This document shows positions 1 to 14,300 of a DNA stretch of 64,000 nt, piece after piece. The notes beneath the pieces are model-generated. The model ran no database searches. It was not told the origin of the DNA and was given only the letters and a program-made list of their open reading frames with translations. The DNA is from Paenibacillus sp. FSL R5-0766 (GTDB taxonomy: Bacteria; Bacillota; Bacilli; Paenibacillales; Paenibacillaceae), in the NCBI RefSeq assembly GCF_037971845.1, contig NZ_CP150227.1:2914001-2978000 (forward strand), given 5' to 3'. The position numbers and the translations under genes were made by a program. Numbering within the stretch: position 1 is the first letter of the stretch; each line of letters begins with the position of its first letter.

Positions 1-338
1 GCCTGGGTTAACATTTTGCGATATCTGATGTGAGAAGTGCCATCCTGAAGGGACATCCACATTGAGAACAGACGAATAAACTCCAGAATTCCATAGAGCT
101 GTTGCTCCGAAAACTGGACTGCCCAATATTGTTGTGCCGTGTTATGGGAAATGCGTGGGTCTGCAATGTACTTGTTTACGGTTTCATATCCACCGATGTA
201 CCAAAGTCCTCCATACAGATTCACTTTGTGAATTTCGCCTTGCTGAACCAGCTGTCGATACACGTCATACGGATTACCGAAGAAGTTCTCATTATAGAAT
301 GTGGTTGGATCATTTACATCAATGACAGGCATTGACAA
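1..338 (-). CDS. Cytochrome P450, N-terminal part (gene runs off the left edge)
   Basis: Translating the minus strand from TTG at 338 gives 112 open codons with no stop to the window edge. The protein begins with a DPTTFYNENFFGNPYDVY stretch and a YIGGYETVNKYIADPRIS stretch, both typical of the N-terminal region of class I bacterial P450s. Near the visible end is W-M-S-L-Q-D-G-T-S-H-I-R-Y-R, matching the C-helix pattern W..l.D.p.H.R.R. The heme-cysteine region lies outside the window. TTG 338 is chosen because GGAGG (346-350) sits 7 nt upstream; ATG at 332 would be 13 nt away. The gene is divergent from the synthetase operon and could tailor the peptide, but adjacency is the only evidence for that. 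A P450 is not part of the classical bacitracin cluster as I know it. Confidence 0.8.
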   Translation of the reverse strand, partial: MSMPVIDVNDPTTFYNENFFGNPYDVYRQLVQQGEIHKVNLYGGLWYIGGYETVNKYIADPRISHNTAQQYWAVQFSEQQLYGILEFIRLFSMWMSLQDGTSHIRYRKMLTQ

Positions 339-384
339 GTGTTTTCCTCCTTTTATCACTCGCTTTTTTTGAAAAATAAAGGAA

Positions 385-412
385 ATTATACAAAAATAGA
401 GTAGCATGTATA
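385..412 (-). promoter_or_regulatory. Candidate promoter of the P450 gene
   Basis: On the minus strand TATAAT lies at 390-385. A weak -35 (TATACA, 412-407) is 16 bp upstream of it. The -10 match is perfect and the -35 matches 4 of 6. The leader to the TTG start would be about 40 nt. Confidence 0.35.
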
Positions 413-449
413 CTAGAATCTGTCGAGTTATGCTCAGAATATTCGCCAA

Positions 450-488
450 ATTTTACTTTCATTTTACTTAATAAAGCAAATAAGTAAA
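450..488. promoter_or_regulatory. Operator-like repeats upstream of the bacA promoter
   Basis: ATTTTACTT occurs twice as a direct repeat with an 11-bp period (450-458 and 461-469). The second copy also forms a perfect 8-bp inverted repeat, TTTACTTA (463-470) with TAAGTAAA (481-488), around a 10-bp spacer. The block ends 4 bp before the -35 box. One-turn direct repeats suit OmpR-family regulators and dyads suit dimeric repressors; the binding protein is unknown. The sequence is AT-rich, so chance contributes. Confidence 0.45.
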
Positions 489-492
489 TAGA

Positions 493-521
493 TTGACATG
501 GAAATTTTAGGATAATATAAT
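493..521 (+). promoter_or_regulatory. Consensus sigma-A promoter for the synthetase operon
   Basis: TTGACA (493-498) and TATAAT (516-521) are separated by exactly 17 bp, so both hexamers and the spacer are ideal. Transcription would start near 528, leaving a leader of about 28 nt before the ATG at 556 with AGGAAGG (541-547) as ribosome binding site. Confidence 0.8.
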
Positions 522-555
522 AAAAGTATTCTGCTTGCAAAGGAAGGATATCGTT

Positions 556-2370
556 ATGATTACTGGACATTCCAATATCAGAGAGAATCCGACAGTGAAT
601 GAGAATAGAACAGACTATCCCCGCAATCATACCATCCATCAGTTATTTCAAGAACAGGCCCGCTTGCATCCCGATGCCATTGCGGTAGCCTCAGACACCA
701 TTCAATATACGTACAAGGAAGTAGATCAGTATTCAAACCAGATTGCCGCACTTCTTCGTCAGAAGGGAGCAGACCGCGACAAAATAATCGGTATTATGTT
801 AGAGAGATCCCCTGAAATGATAATTGCTTTAATAGCCGTTCTCAAATCAGGGGCTTCTTATTTACCGATTGATTCCGAAACACCTGGGGAACGAGTGAAT
901 TATATGCTCAAGGATAGTGGGGCATGTATGCTACTGACATCTCATCCTGAAGAGAATTACATAGAATGTATCGGTTTGGAGGTTATTCATCCCACCATTG
1001 AGGATTATTGTGACCTTCCATCCGATGCATTGACGGATATTAATCAGGCAGAAGATCCGGCTTACATCATTTATACATCGGGATCAACGGGTCTCCCCAA
1101 AGGAGTGGTTATCTCTCATCGATCAGCCATTCGTGTTGTATGTAGTACCAATTACATCACCATTACGGAACAGGACCGCATGCTTCAGATGTCCAACTAT
1201 TCATTTGATGCATCGGTGTTTGAAATATTTGGAGCCCTACTGAACGGAGCAAGTTTGGTCATTATTCAGAAGGAAGAGGCACTTCACATGCCCAGCCTGG
1301 CCCGGTCCATTGAAAAAAATGGGATTACCGTTATGTTCATCACAACTGCTTTTTTTAATGCTATCGTGGAACGTGAAATATCCTGCTTCCAATCGGTTCG
1401 CAAAGTGCTCTTTGGCGGAGAAAGAGTTTCGTTAACACATGTAAAAAAAGCGCTTGATTGTATGGGGAGCGATAAGCTTATTCATGTTTATGGACCTACG
1501 GAAAGCACGGTTTTTGCCACATATTATCCTGTAAATGAAATCAAAAAGGAAGCGCTTACAGTACCAATTGGCATTCCAGTCGCTAATACCTCCGTTCTGG
1601 TATTGGATGAGCATGATCATCCCGTCCCTGTTGGAACAGCCGGGGAATTATGCATATCCGGTGATGGACTTGCGCTCGGTTATTTGAATAACGATGAACT
1701 CACAGAACAAAAATTCATTCCGCATCCCTTCTTTACATCAGAACGGATGTACCGCACGGGTGATTTGGTTCGCTGGACGCCTGAGCATACCCTTGAATTT
1801 TTGGATCGAATGGATCAACAGGTGAAGCTTCGTGGTTTTCGGATCGAGCTGGGTGAAATTGAAACCCATTTGTCCCGGCATGATGCGGTAGCAGAGGCAT
1901 TTGTCATGATGCGAACAAACGATGCAGGCCATGCCTATCTGTGTGCATATATGGTGTTGACCCAAGAAACCTCAATTGAGGAGCTGCGTCTTTTCCTGGA
2001 ACAGAGAATACCGGAGTATATGGTGCCAAGCTATTATGTCAAACTGGAGCTGCTTCCGCTGACTGCTAATGGCAAGATTAACAAAAGTGAATTACCCGAG
2101 CCGGATAGCAGCATCCATTCAGGCAGGGAATACGTTGCTCCGACAACAGAGTTGGAACAACACCTGTCCTTGATTTGGAAGGATGTACTACAAATCGAGC
2201 AATTGAGTGTAAATGACAGTTTTGCACATCTGGGGGGTCATTCCCTTAATGCCATTGAAGTGATTGCACGGATTAATGAGGATTTAAGTGCAAGTCTGCC
2301 ATTAAACCAGCTTTTTCGTCTTGGAACGATCCAAAATATAGCAACATTTTTGGAAGAAAATAATGATGAG
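556..2370 (+). other. Module 1: A(Ile)-T starter
   Basis: The A domain has core motifs YTSGSTGLPKG, YGPTES and YRTGD, then a carrier LGGHSL. Ten-residue pocket by alignment to GrsA: D-A-F-F-L-G-V-V-F-K. This is an aliphatic, Ile-type pocket (Val possible), consistent with Ile1 of bacitracin, whose amine must stay free next to the thiazoline. Confidence 0.8.
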
Positions 2371-5300
2371 GATAACACGGAGGCTTATTTTACGGATCAA
2401 GGTGATCCTGCCAATATGCTTGAGCCATTTGGTCTTACGGGTATTCAGCTGGCTTATTTGATTGGACGTGACCCTGCATTTGAGATGGGTGGAGCTGCAA
2501 CGAATTTTACGGTCGAATTCGAGGCCGAGGCGGATATGGATTTGGTTAATGCAACTTTGCAGAAATTGATCAATAGGCATCCTATATTACGAACAGTTGT
2601 GTACGAGAACGGGACACAGCAAATATTGAAAAGTCCACCGTTATACACGGTAGAAGTGATAGACGTGTCAGAATGGGATACGACATATCGTAGCTCGCAA
2701 ATGGAAGCAGAGAGACAACGAATGATGACAAAAGTGATTGTTCCAAGCGAGTGGCCATTATTTGAAATGAAAGCTTACCGAATGTCAGAGAATCAATATT
2801 ATTTTTATCTGAATCTGGACCCGCTCATCTGTGATGACAGCAGCTTGAAACTGCTCATCAAGGAATTCAAATGGCTCTATGCAAACGGGGATCAGGAGCT
2901 GCCGGAGCTTCAATATAATTTCAGGGACTACGTTCAGGCAATGGCACGTTTCAAACAGTCTGCACGTTATTTCAAGGATCAGCGCTACTGGATGGACAAG
3001 CTGGGAGACTTTCCGGGTTCTCCGGCTTTGCCGCTCAAATGTAATCCGGCAGACATAAACGTTCCCCAATTCAGCAAATTCTCGAACTTTATAACGGGTG
3101 AACATTGGAACAAGCTTAAACAGCAGGCAAGGCAGCATAACGTTACCCCAACTTCCATTTTATGCGCAGCCTATGCCTATGTACTTGCGCATTGGTCAAA
3201 CCAGGAGAGATTTGGGGTCAACCTGACCGTATTTAATCGGATTCCGTTTCATGAAGATGTGAAGAGGATGGCGGGAGACTTTACAACGCTGATGTTGCTG
3301 GATATTGATGCCCAAAAATCTCTGAATTCGTTCTGGACATTTACAGAGTCGGTGCAACATTCATTGCTGGATGCATTGGATCACAGACATTATGATGGCG
3401 TTGATTTTATAAGACAATTGGGCAAAAAACATGATATGCACAAGAGAGCAGTCATGCCAATTGTATTTACAAGTGTCTTAAATGAAAATGTGGAAGATTC
3501 ATTTGACGCTTTGTTTAACTTTGACCAGATCAAGTATTTCAGTACAAGAACCTCACAGGTTTATATTGATAATCAGGTCTATGAAATCAATGGCGGTTTG
3601 TATATCACATGGGACTTTGTGGATCAATTGTTTGAAAAAGAAGTGATTGAATCTATGTTCCAGCAGTATCTGAACATTCTGAACCAAGTGATCTCTGCAA
3701 CACAAGTTACCAAGCTTGAGTTGAGTCAAGCGAGCAGGCAACTCATCAAACAGTATAACGATACAAGCAAGCCGTTTACTCTGAAGCCTCTGCATGACCT
3801 GTTAACTGCAACAGCGATCAGATTAGGAGATCGGGTGGCGATTCAGCATCATGAACGTTCCATTTGTTACATAGAGTTGGAACGCAGATCGAATCAGATT
3901 GCCAGGTATTTGATCGATCAGGGAGTACAGCGGGGCGATTATATTGGTGTGTATGGCAAGAGATGCATTGACACCATTGTGAATATATTTGGTGTGCTCA
4001 AAGCGGGAGCAGCTTATATTCCGCTTGATCCGGACTATCCGGAGGAACGTAAGCAATATATTCGCGAAAAGGCCAACTGTAAATTTTTCATCATGCCAGA
4101 GCTATATGAGACGGAATCGTTAGAAACCTACTCTGCGGAATCCATAAACAGCGGAGTGACGAATGATGATATGGCCTATGTTATTTTTACTTCTGGCAGC
4201 ACGGGCAAGCCCAAAGGTGTGCAGATCAAGCACGGCGCAGCAGCCAATACGATCCTGGATATGAATGAAAGATTCAACGTAACCTCCAGTGATCGAATGA
4301 TGGGCATATCTTCATTATGTTTTGACTTATCCGTCTATGATATTTTCGGCGCAGTCAGCTGCGGGGCTTGTCTGGTTCTTATTGATGATCAGCGTGACAT
4401 GTTTCAGCTCAAGAACGTGATGGAACAAGAAAAAATCACCATTTGGAATTCGGTTCCTGCTCTTATGGACATGTGTGTTGATCTGTATTCACCGGGAGAA
4501 AAGAACAACGACCTTCGTCTGGTATTGCTTAGTGGTGACTGGATATCTCTACGGCTTCCTCAGAAAATAGTTGACGTATTTCCTGAATCTGAGGTGGTTA
4601 GTTTGGGAGGAGCCACTGAAGCATCGATATGGTCCATCTATTACCCAATCACGGCAGTGTCTGAGCAATGGAAGAGTATCCCTTATGGTAGACCACTAGC
4701 CAATCAACAAATTCATGTGCTGAACAGACAACTTCAACCATGCCCTCTAGATGTTGAGGGGGAATTGTACATTGGTGGAAGCGGTGTAGCAAGCGGTTAT
4801 CTTCATGACGAGGAAAAAACAAGACAGTCATTCATTGTTCATCCACAGTTCGGGTACATCTACAAGACAGGAGATTTTGGTGTCCTTCGATCCGAAGGTT
4901 ATGTGGAGTTCCTGGGCAGAAAAGATAGCCAGGTCAAAATCAAAGGTTATCGGGTAGAACTTGGTGAAATTGAGAACGTACTTTTGCAAGCTGAAGATGT
5001 GCAAAAGACAGCCGTAATTGATGTTGCTGACGAGAACGGAGTCAAAAGCCTCTTTGCCTTTGTTGTTACAGATCAGGATGTGGACACACTGCCACTGAAA
5101 GCTCTTTTGCAAAGTAAATTACCAAATTACATGGTTCCGTCCATGTTCCTGAATGTAGATGAAGTTCCGCTTACTGCCAATGGCAAGGTCAACAAAGCGA
5201 CACTTGAACAAGTGGCAAGGCAGCATCAACTCACTGTTCGTGAACATGCTGTAGTGGATACAGAGCCTGTCAATTCCATTCAGGAACAGCTGCTTCAGAT

Positions 5301-8300
5301 CTGGAGTGATGTGTTTGGCTTGAAGCAGATTGGCCTGAACGTAAGCTGTTTTGATCTCGGCGGAGATTCGCTGAAAATTATGGCAATGGTGGCTGAAGTG
5401 AAGAAGCGTCTTCATGTTGAAGTTCCCATTGGCGAAATGTTCCGAAATGATACGATATACAGCCTGGAACAATACTTGGTTACCAAAGCACATGTCAAAC
5501 CTGCTGTGATCATTGAGAAGTTAAGTCGCCGTGACCGGTATAAGGCTTCTGCAGCCCAGAGAAGCATGTATACCCTCTCGCTGCTTGAAAATAATAGGGG
5601 CGCTTATCACATTCCCATGGCGCTGCTTATGGAAGGAGAAGTACACTTCGTACGGCTTGAGAGAGCGCTTCAAACGTTTATTGAGAGGCATGAAATACTG
5701 AGAACTGGATTTGAAGTGATAGAGGATGAGCTTGTCCAGACGGTTCAAACAAACGTAGCCTTTGAACTTGAATATGATGATCTCGGAGAACTCGATACAG
5801 ATGACCATGAACTCGTTCGTTTGACAAGTAACCTGTGCAAACAGTCCACTCAAGCTTTTGATCTCCGCCAGCCTCCTTTAATGAGGGCAAAACTGGTGAG
5901 AATTGGCCATGGACGTCATTTGTTTATTATAAATTTCCACCATATTGTGGCTGACGGTACATCTCAAGGCATATTGATGAACGAATTGCTGGAGCTCTAC
6001 AGTGGCTCAATTCTGCCAGACGTTGATGTGCATTATCAGGATTATACGGCATGGCAGGAACAGTACAGTCATTCGGATGAGATGGCGAAACAGGAGGCTT
6101 ACTGGCTGGATATCTATAGTAGTACCCCGCCAACGCCTGAGCTTCCGTACGACTTCAAACGACCTGAAGTTAACAGGTATGAGGGAAACAACATTTACAA
6201 TCACTTGGGCGAGAGCCTGACCCGCGACATCAGGCAGCTTGCCAAGGATACCGGATCAACGTTGTATATGGTGATGCTTAGTGCCTATTTCCTCTTACTG
6301 CACCGGTATACACATGAGAAAGACCTGGTTGTGGGTACGGCTGCCTCTGGCCGTCTGCATGAGCCGTTACAACATATGTTTGGAGTATTTGTGAACACCA
6401 TTGCATTGCGAAACCAGATGAACGAATCGGATACGGTCAGACAGTTTATTGAGCAAATCAAACAATCAACCGTAGCAGCCTTTGAACATTCAGAGTATGC
6501 ATTTGATGAACTGGTGCGAAAAACAGGTGCGCAGCGTGAGGTCAATCGTAATCCGTTGTTTGACACGATGTTTTCGCTGGAGAACGCTTCGCTGTTTACT
6601 CGTGAAAAAGAGGGTATCCAGGTGTCGCCTGTCATGTTTAATCTGGATAATGCAAAATTTGATCTGACATTCAACATCCTTGAGTTTGAAAATGAAATCG
6701 TGCTTAACGTGGAGTACTCCACCGATTTGTTTGGTCAGGAAACCATTCAGCGCATGAGTGACAACTATATTGCCTTAGTAGGCAACATGATATCCGGTCT
6801 GGAACAGCCGCTTAGCGAGATTGAAAGTGTGTCTCCGAGAGAAAGAGATCAGTTGATTCATACCTTTAATCCACCATCCATGGAGTATCCGTTGCATCAA
6901 ACTGTGGATGAGCTCTTTGAACAGCAAGTGAGACGTACACCGGATCATGTTGCTCTGGTGATGGGCGAAAATCATGTAACCTATCGCGAGTTGAACCAAC
7001 GAAGTGAACAGCTTGCTGATCTACTACGGAAAAAAGGAGTGCGTGATAACAACATCGTCGGGGTCCTCGCAGAGCGTTCAATCGATGCGGTGATCGGAAT
7101 GCTGGCGGTTCTAAAAGCAGGCGGAGCATATTTGCCCATTGACCCGGCCTATCCAAATGATCGTATCCATTACATGCTTGAAGACAGTCAGACCCAATGG
7201 GTATTAACACCGAAGGAACGGTTTGAACATGTCGTTCAGGGAAAAGAAAGCTCGGTCCATCTCATTGATTTGCAGACTGAACTTTTGCAAACGGACGAAT
7301 TTCGGGTCTCCTCTTCCTTGCAACCAATACGGGGACAAAGCCGGGATCTGGCTTATGTCATTTACACATCAGGTTCCACAGGTCAGCCCAAGGGAGTGAT
7401 GGTTTCACACCAATCGCTTGTTCATTTGTGTACATGGCATCGTAAACGGTATCAGATCACCGATGCTGATCGCAGTGCCAGCTATGCAAGCTTGAGCTTT
7501 GATGCTTTTGTGTGGGAATTGTTCCCATACCTGTTGTCAGGAGCTTCCGTACATCTGATTCAGGATGAAATCAGGCTGGATGTGATGCGCATCAATGATT
7601 ACTTCCATCAGCATCAGATTAGTATTGCGTTCCTGCCTACAGCGATTTGCGAGCAGTTTATCCGGCAGGAGAATCGTTCCCTTCGAACATTGCTGACGGG
7701 GGGAGACAAGCTGAATTATTTCGAATCCCGAAAGTATGAAATTGTGAACAATTATGGCCCTACTGAAAATACCGTCGTCACTACCAGTTTTACCATCGAT
7801 CAGATGTATTCCAATATTCCTATAGGTCGACCACTGCCGAATACCAACGTGTTTATTCTGAGTGCCAGTGACCAGCTGTCGCCCATAGGGGTTCCGGGTG
7901 AATTGTGCATAAGTGGAGCCGGACTTGCAAAAGGGTATTTGAACAGGCCCCAGTTAACGGCAGAGAAGTTTGTTCAACATCCGTTTAATCCAGAACAACG
8001 GATGTATCGGACCGGAGATTGGGTGCGCTGGCTACCGGATGGGAATATTGAATATTTGGGTCGCATGGATGATCAGGTGAAAATACGCGGATTCCGTATT
8101 GAGCTTGGAGAAATTGAACATCTGCTGTTGCAGGACCCAAGGGTGTTAGAGGCGGCAGTTGTAGCGCAAATGGACCCGACAGACTCGACGTTTCTTTGTG
8201 GTTATGTCGTTTGTCATGAGGGGTATCCTGTGGAAGTTATCGATGAGATCAAAGAAGAATTGATTCGGCGTTTGCCTTCGTATATGGTGCCTGCCCATTT

Positions 8301-11300
8301 CGTGACGATGGATCGCTTGCCTTTAACAGCTAACGGTAAAGTGAACCGCAAAGCATTGCCGATTCCGACATTATCGGACAACCGGGCAGCTATCGGGTAT
8401 GCACCACCAAGGAATCCGGTTGAAGTTGCACTGGTCACTCTTTGGCAGGATATTCTAAAGGTTGGCAATTTGGGTGTCCATGAACGGTTCTTTGATATTG
8501 GCGGACACTCCCTGCTGGCCACCATACTAATCTCCAGATTACACAAGGAGATGCAGGTAGAAATGCCATTGGTACAGATATTCCGTACGCCTACAATCCG
8601 GGGCATGGCCCAATTCATTCTGGATCATAAAAAAAGCAAATATACATCTATTCCCCATGCGCCATTGCAGTCCTTGTATGATTTATCAGCAGCGCAGCAA
8701 AGAATTTATATTTTGAGCAATCTGGACCCTACGGGTACAGCCTATAATATGCCTCTTGCTATGAAATTGAAGGGGAGCATAAATAAAAAACAATTGAATG
8801 AGGCGTTCTCCCGCCTGATTGCAAGACATGAATCCCTTCGAACTTCATTTGTCATGAATCAGGGTAAGCCTGCTCAAAGAGTTATGCCAAGTGTCGACTT
8901 TGAAGTTCATTACAGTTCCCTCCATACCGCAGGGGAACCACCTGTTCTATCCAAGTGGGTACAACCTTTCTCATTGGAACAAGCCCCATTGATGCGGGCT
9001 GAACTTGTGCAAATCAAAGCAGATGAACATGTCCTTTTGTTTGACATGCATCATATGATTTCAGATGGGATCTCGATCGGAATTCTGTTACATGACCTGG
9101 CCGAGTTCTATAATGGCAAAAAATTGCCACCTGTAGCTGTGCAGTACAAGGATTATTCCCTCTGGGCACATGAACGGCAAACAAGCAGTGACTCGGTCCG
9201 GCATGCAAATTATTGGTCTGATGTGTTGAAGGAAGAGGTTCCGGTTCTTGACCTGCCTTTGGATTTTCCACGGCCGAAGACTAAGACGTTTAATGGTGAT
9301 CAGATTCGTTTGCATCTGGATGAAACACTGACGGTTGCGCTTGAGCAGCTGGCCAATGATCAGGGAGCCACCATGTATATGCTGTTTGTCTCTGCATTTA
9401 CAACACTGCTCTCCAGATATACCGGACAGGAAGATATCCTGATTGGTACGCCGGTATCAGGTCGGAATCATGATGATCTCAACCGTGTTGTCGGCATGTT
9501 TGTAAACACAATAGTTCTCAGAAATGCGCCGCTGGGCCATTATACCTTCCGGCAATATCTGGAACAGGTGAAGGAGAACATACTTCAGGCCTATGAGCAT
9601 CAGGAATATCCATTTGAACGTTTGGTGGAACAGGTTGATGTGAAGCGTGATCCTTCACGCAATCCACTGTTTGACGTCATGCTTGTTCAAAATACAGATC
9701 ATCTTGATCTCCAGATGAACGATGTAGAGGCCGTTTTGCTTGAAGATGGCATCCAACGTTCCAAATTTGATATGACGGCCAGAATGAACAAAACCAACCT
9801 GAGCTGGAATCTCGAACTGGAATATAACACGGATGTGTTCCGGGCGGAGCGTATTCAGCGCTTTGCTAAACATTTTGTCGAGATATTGAGACAGATCGCT
9901 GCTGCTCCAGAAGTACGACTGGATCAATTGGATATTCTGACGCAACCTGAGAAAACCGTTCTGACAGGGTTCAACCCGCCGAGACAGGCTTATGAACGGG
10001 ACAAAACATTGATCCAGATGTTTATGGAGCAGGTTGAACACAATCCGGACAACATCGCTTTAGTTTTCGAGAATGAACAGCTGACCTACCGTATGTTGAA
10101 TGAGAGGGCGAATGTCCTGGCTTGCGAGTTACGTCAGGAAGGAGCAGGACCAAATCACATTGTAGCTGTGATGGTGGAGCGCTCCATAAATATGATCGTT
10201 GCGATTGTAGGTGTGCTCAAATCAGGTGCGGCTTACATGCCGATCGATCCTGAACTTCCTACTGAGCGTAAGCGTTATATGCTGACTGACAGTGGTGCGC
10301 GTTTATTATGTACAGCAGATCATTCCATGGTGGATGACCTTGTGTTTGAAGGTACAGTTATTTTATTGGATGGATTGGATCGTTCAGGGGTACGTGAACC
10401 AGTACGTGAACCGGACATGATCAACCATTCCAACGATGCGGCTTATGTCATTTATACTTCGGGTTCTACTGGCAGACCCAAAGGAGTCGTTGTTGAACAT
10501 TACAATGTTCACAATCTGGTGGACGGATTGGTGGAGGCGATATATCAGCACTATGAGACCCCTTTGAATATTGCATTAATTGCTCCATATATCTTTGATG
10601 CATCCGTAAAGCAGATTTTTGCTGCTTTACTGCTCGGACATGCACTGCATATCGTGCCTAAGAGCACAGTCTGGGAAGCAGATCTTTTGCTGAATTATTA
10701 TGCTCATCATCATATTCATGTGTCCGATGGTACGCCTGCTCATCTGAAATTGCTCACCCTGGCCTCGGCCGGATGCAAACAGCAGTATGAACTGCAAGAG
10801 CTGATTATCGGTGGCGACGTGCTGACCTTTGACCTTCTCGATGAAGTATATACCACGCTCCCTGGAATGAGAGCAAACGTTACAAACGTATATGGACCGA
10901 CGGAATGCACGGTGGACGCGGCTTGGAACAGAATCATGTATGGGACAGGCGAGCGATCAGGAACGATTCCGATCGGCAGACCGATTCGAAATACAAGCAT
11001 CCTGATTATGGATCGTTACAATCGTCCACAGCCGGTTGGTGTACCGGGTGAGTTGTGCATTTCGGGTGAGGGAGTGGCACGCGGGTACTTGAATCAACCG
11101 GATCTTACGGGAGAGAAGTTTGTGGATTCACCTGTAGAAAGTGACCGAAAAATGTATCGTACAGGGGATACCGCCAAATGGCTGCCGGATGGAACCATTG
11201 AATTTGTTGGCAGACAGGATGATCAGGTTAAAATCCGTGGTTATCGAATCGAGCTTGGGGAAGTGGAATATCAGTTAACCCGTCTGGAGGTAATTCAAGA

Positions 11301-14300
11301 GGCGTTTGTTAACGCAGGTCAGGATGACAGCGGTAACGATTATCTCTGTGCTTATATTGTGATTACTGATCCGGGGATCTCCATTATGGACGTGCGTGAG
11401 AAACTTGAGCTACAGGTTCCTTCATATATGATACCAGCCCATTTTGTCAAAATGGACCACTTGCCGAGAACGGTAAGCGGAAAAGTGGATCGCTCCCGTC
11501 TCCCTGAACCGGGCAACAGCATACTGGATGACTCGAAGTATGAATCGCCGAGGAATGACAAAGAGCAAAAGCTTGTTCAGATATGGGAGAACATCTTGAA
11601 TCTGGATTGTATTGGAATTCATCATAACTTTTTTGTCATGGGTGGAGACTCCATTAAGGCACTCCAGACGATTTCGGGATTGTCCAAACTGGGTTTAAAA
11701 GTAGAGATGAAGGATCTTTTTGCCAATCCGACCATCCGGCAGCTTAGTCCATATGTCAAACAGTCACAGTTCCATTCTACTGGGAATGTTGAGGTGACAG
11801 GTGAGGTTTTCCTAACACCTATTCAGCAGCGCTTTTTTGCGAGAAATCATACAGAGCATAACCATTACAATCAGGCTTTTATGTTATTCAGGCAGGAAGG
11901 GTTTGATGAGAACACCATTCGACTTAGTTTCGAGAAACTGATGGAGCATCATGACGGTTTAAGAATGGTTTATGAATACAACTCTTCTGGAGAAATGACA
12001 CAGACCATTCGGAGTTATAGAGAGGGTATGTTTGAGTTCAGCGTTGTGGATGCCAGAGGCGTAGCACAACCGGAAGTATTCATTGAAGAGCAGGCATCGT
12101 TGTTGCAAAAGAAAATGCGGATTCATGAGGGACAACTTGTTAAACTCCGGCTCTTCAGGCTTGATGAAGGAGAACACCTGTTAATTACTATTCATCATTT
12201 GGTCATGGATGGTGTGTCCTGGAGAATTTTGCTCGAAGATTTTGAATGGTTATACATGCAAGGGGTTGAACAAAAGCCGTTTGATGTGGGACACAAAACC
12301 GTCTCTTACCAGCAATTTGCTGCTGCATTAAAGTCGTATTCCAAACATCACCTTTTGCAAAAGGAGCAGGCGTTCTGGAAAAACGTGTCCAGTGTGTATA
12401 CGCCATTCCTGGATTCTCAGCGCCAAACAACGGACACAGTCCATGACCATGGTCATAGCGCTACCCTTGTATCTGAGCTTGATCGTGAACAAACCGGCTG
12501 GCTTCTTCAACAGACAAACAGAGCCTACCAAACGGAGATTAATGACATTCTGTTGACTGCACTTATGCTAAGTGTAACCGAAATGACCGGTCAATCCCGA
12601 TTCAAAATCATGCTGGAGGGGCATGGCCGACAAGGACTTGAAACCGAGCTGGATGTCAGCAGAACGGTCGGATGGTTTACATCGGTATATCCGGTAGTAT
12701 TTGACCTGTGTCAAGAGCTGGAATTGCCTAAAGCAATTAAAACAGTCAAGGAAACACTGAGAACCATCCCTAATAAAGGCATCGGGTACGGAATTCTCAA
12801 GCATATGGCTGATCAGCATGGTTTTGCAGATGAAAAGGAAGCACCTATTTTGTTCAATTATATGGGTGAACTGGACAGCAGTCTGGAACGGAGCTTGTTC
12901 AGTTCGTCATATATCCCGGTAGGACAAACGGTGGGTGGGCAACTCATCAGAGCGCATGATTTTGAAATAAATGTAGTTGTAATAGATGGGAAGTTCACCA
13001 TTCATACGACTTACAGTGATGGAGTATACGAAGCTGGGATTGCTGAAAAGCTTAATCGGTTGTTCATGTATAACTTGTATCAAATCGTTCAACACTGCCG
13101 GAACAAGCAGGGCGCAGAGAGAACCCCATCTGATTATGGGAAGCATCCTGTATCCATAGCGGAGTTGGAAGCCATACAAAATAGAGTTGATCCACTTGTG
13201 ATCAGCAAAATTTATCCGTTGACCCTTATGCAATCCGGCATGTTGTACCATTCGCTGGAGCAAGAAACATCACACGCCTATTTTGAGCAGGTATTTGTGG
13301 AATTAAAGGGTAACGTTGATTTGGAGATATTGAAATACAGTTTAGGACGGGTGGTACAGCGCCACGAAGGGCTTCGTTCCATATTTGAATATCAACTTGT
13401 AGAGCGACCTCGCCAGCTTATTATTGACGAGCAACAGGTTGAATGGTTGATGCTGGATTGGAGCGGAAAGAGCCAGCATGAACAGCTTCAACGGATGGAG
13501 CAGTTCATGACTGATGATCAGGAAAGAGGGTTTGATCTCAGCCGGGAGTTATTAATTAGATTTTGTCTGATCTCCAGAGGGGCGGATGCGTTCACGCTGG
13601 TCATCAGTCATCATCATATTTTGCTGGACGGCTGGTGTCTGGATATCCTGATTCGTGAAATGTTTGAGATTTATGCCAGTCAGCAGGCTGGGCAGCCTGA
13701 AATGTTGGAAGAAACCAGGCCGCTGGGGGACTACCTCGACTGGCTTGATCAACAGAACAAGGAGGAAGCACTGGCGTATTGGAAACAGTATCTCCAAGGC
13801 TACTATGAACGAGTCTCTTTGCCCAAAACAGGGACTAACCTGGATACAGCAGCGCCAACGTTGCGGGAGCAGGAAATTCAATTCCCGCGTGAACTCACAA
13901 GTCGGCTGAAACAATTCGCTGTGAACAATCAGGTTACATTTAATGCGTTGATTCAGGCGATATGGGGCATGGTTTTGTGCAGATACAGTGGTACAGAAGA
14001 TGTCATATACGGCACAGTCATTTCCGGGCGAGACGCTGACGTTGAAGGAATAGAGAACATGGTGGGGCTATTTATTAATACCATTCCTACCCGGATTAAG
14101 CTTGAACCGGAAGAACTTTTTGCCGATGCTCTCCGCAGGGTTCAACAGGAAGGGATGGAAGGCCAAAAGTATGGCTACGTAAACCTGGCAGATATACAGG
14201 ATCAAAGTGAATTAAAAGCCGATTTGCTTGACCATGTATTGGTGTTCCAAAACTTTGGGAATGAACAGGCTGCGGGTCTAGTGGTGGAACAAGGGACAGG

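Noticed and set aside
421..427. TGTCGAG as a Spo0A box upstream of bacA
   Set aside because: One base differs from a 7-base motif that is common by chance, and it lies far from the -35.
535..555. TTG at 535 as start of bacA
   Set aside because: It lies before the AGGAAGG ribosome binding site, which is correctly spaced for ATG 556.
556..2370. Missing starter condensation domain in bacA as a truncation
   Set aside because: BacA also begins with an A domain; a promoter and ribosome binding site lie directly upstream.
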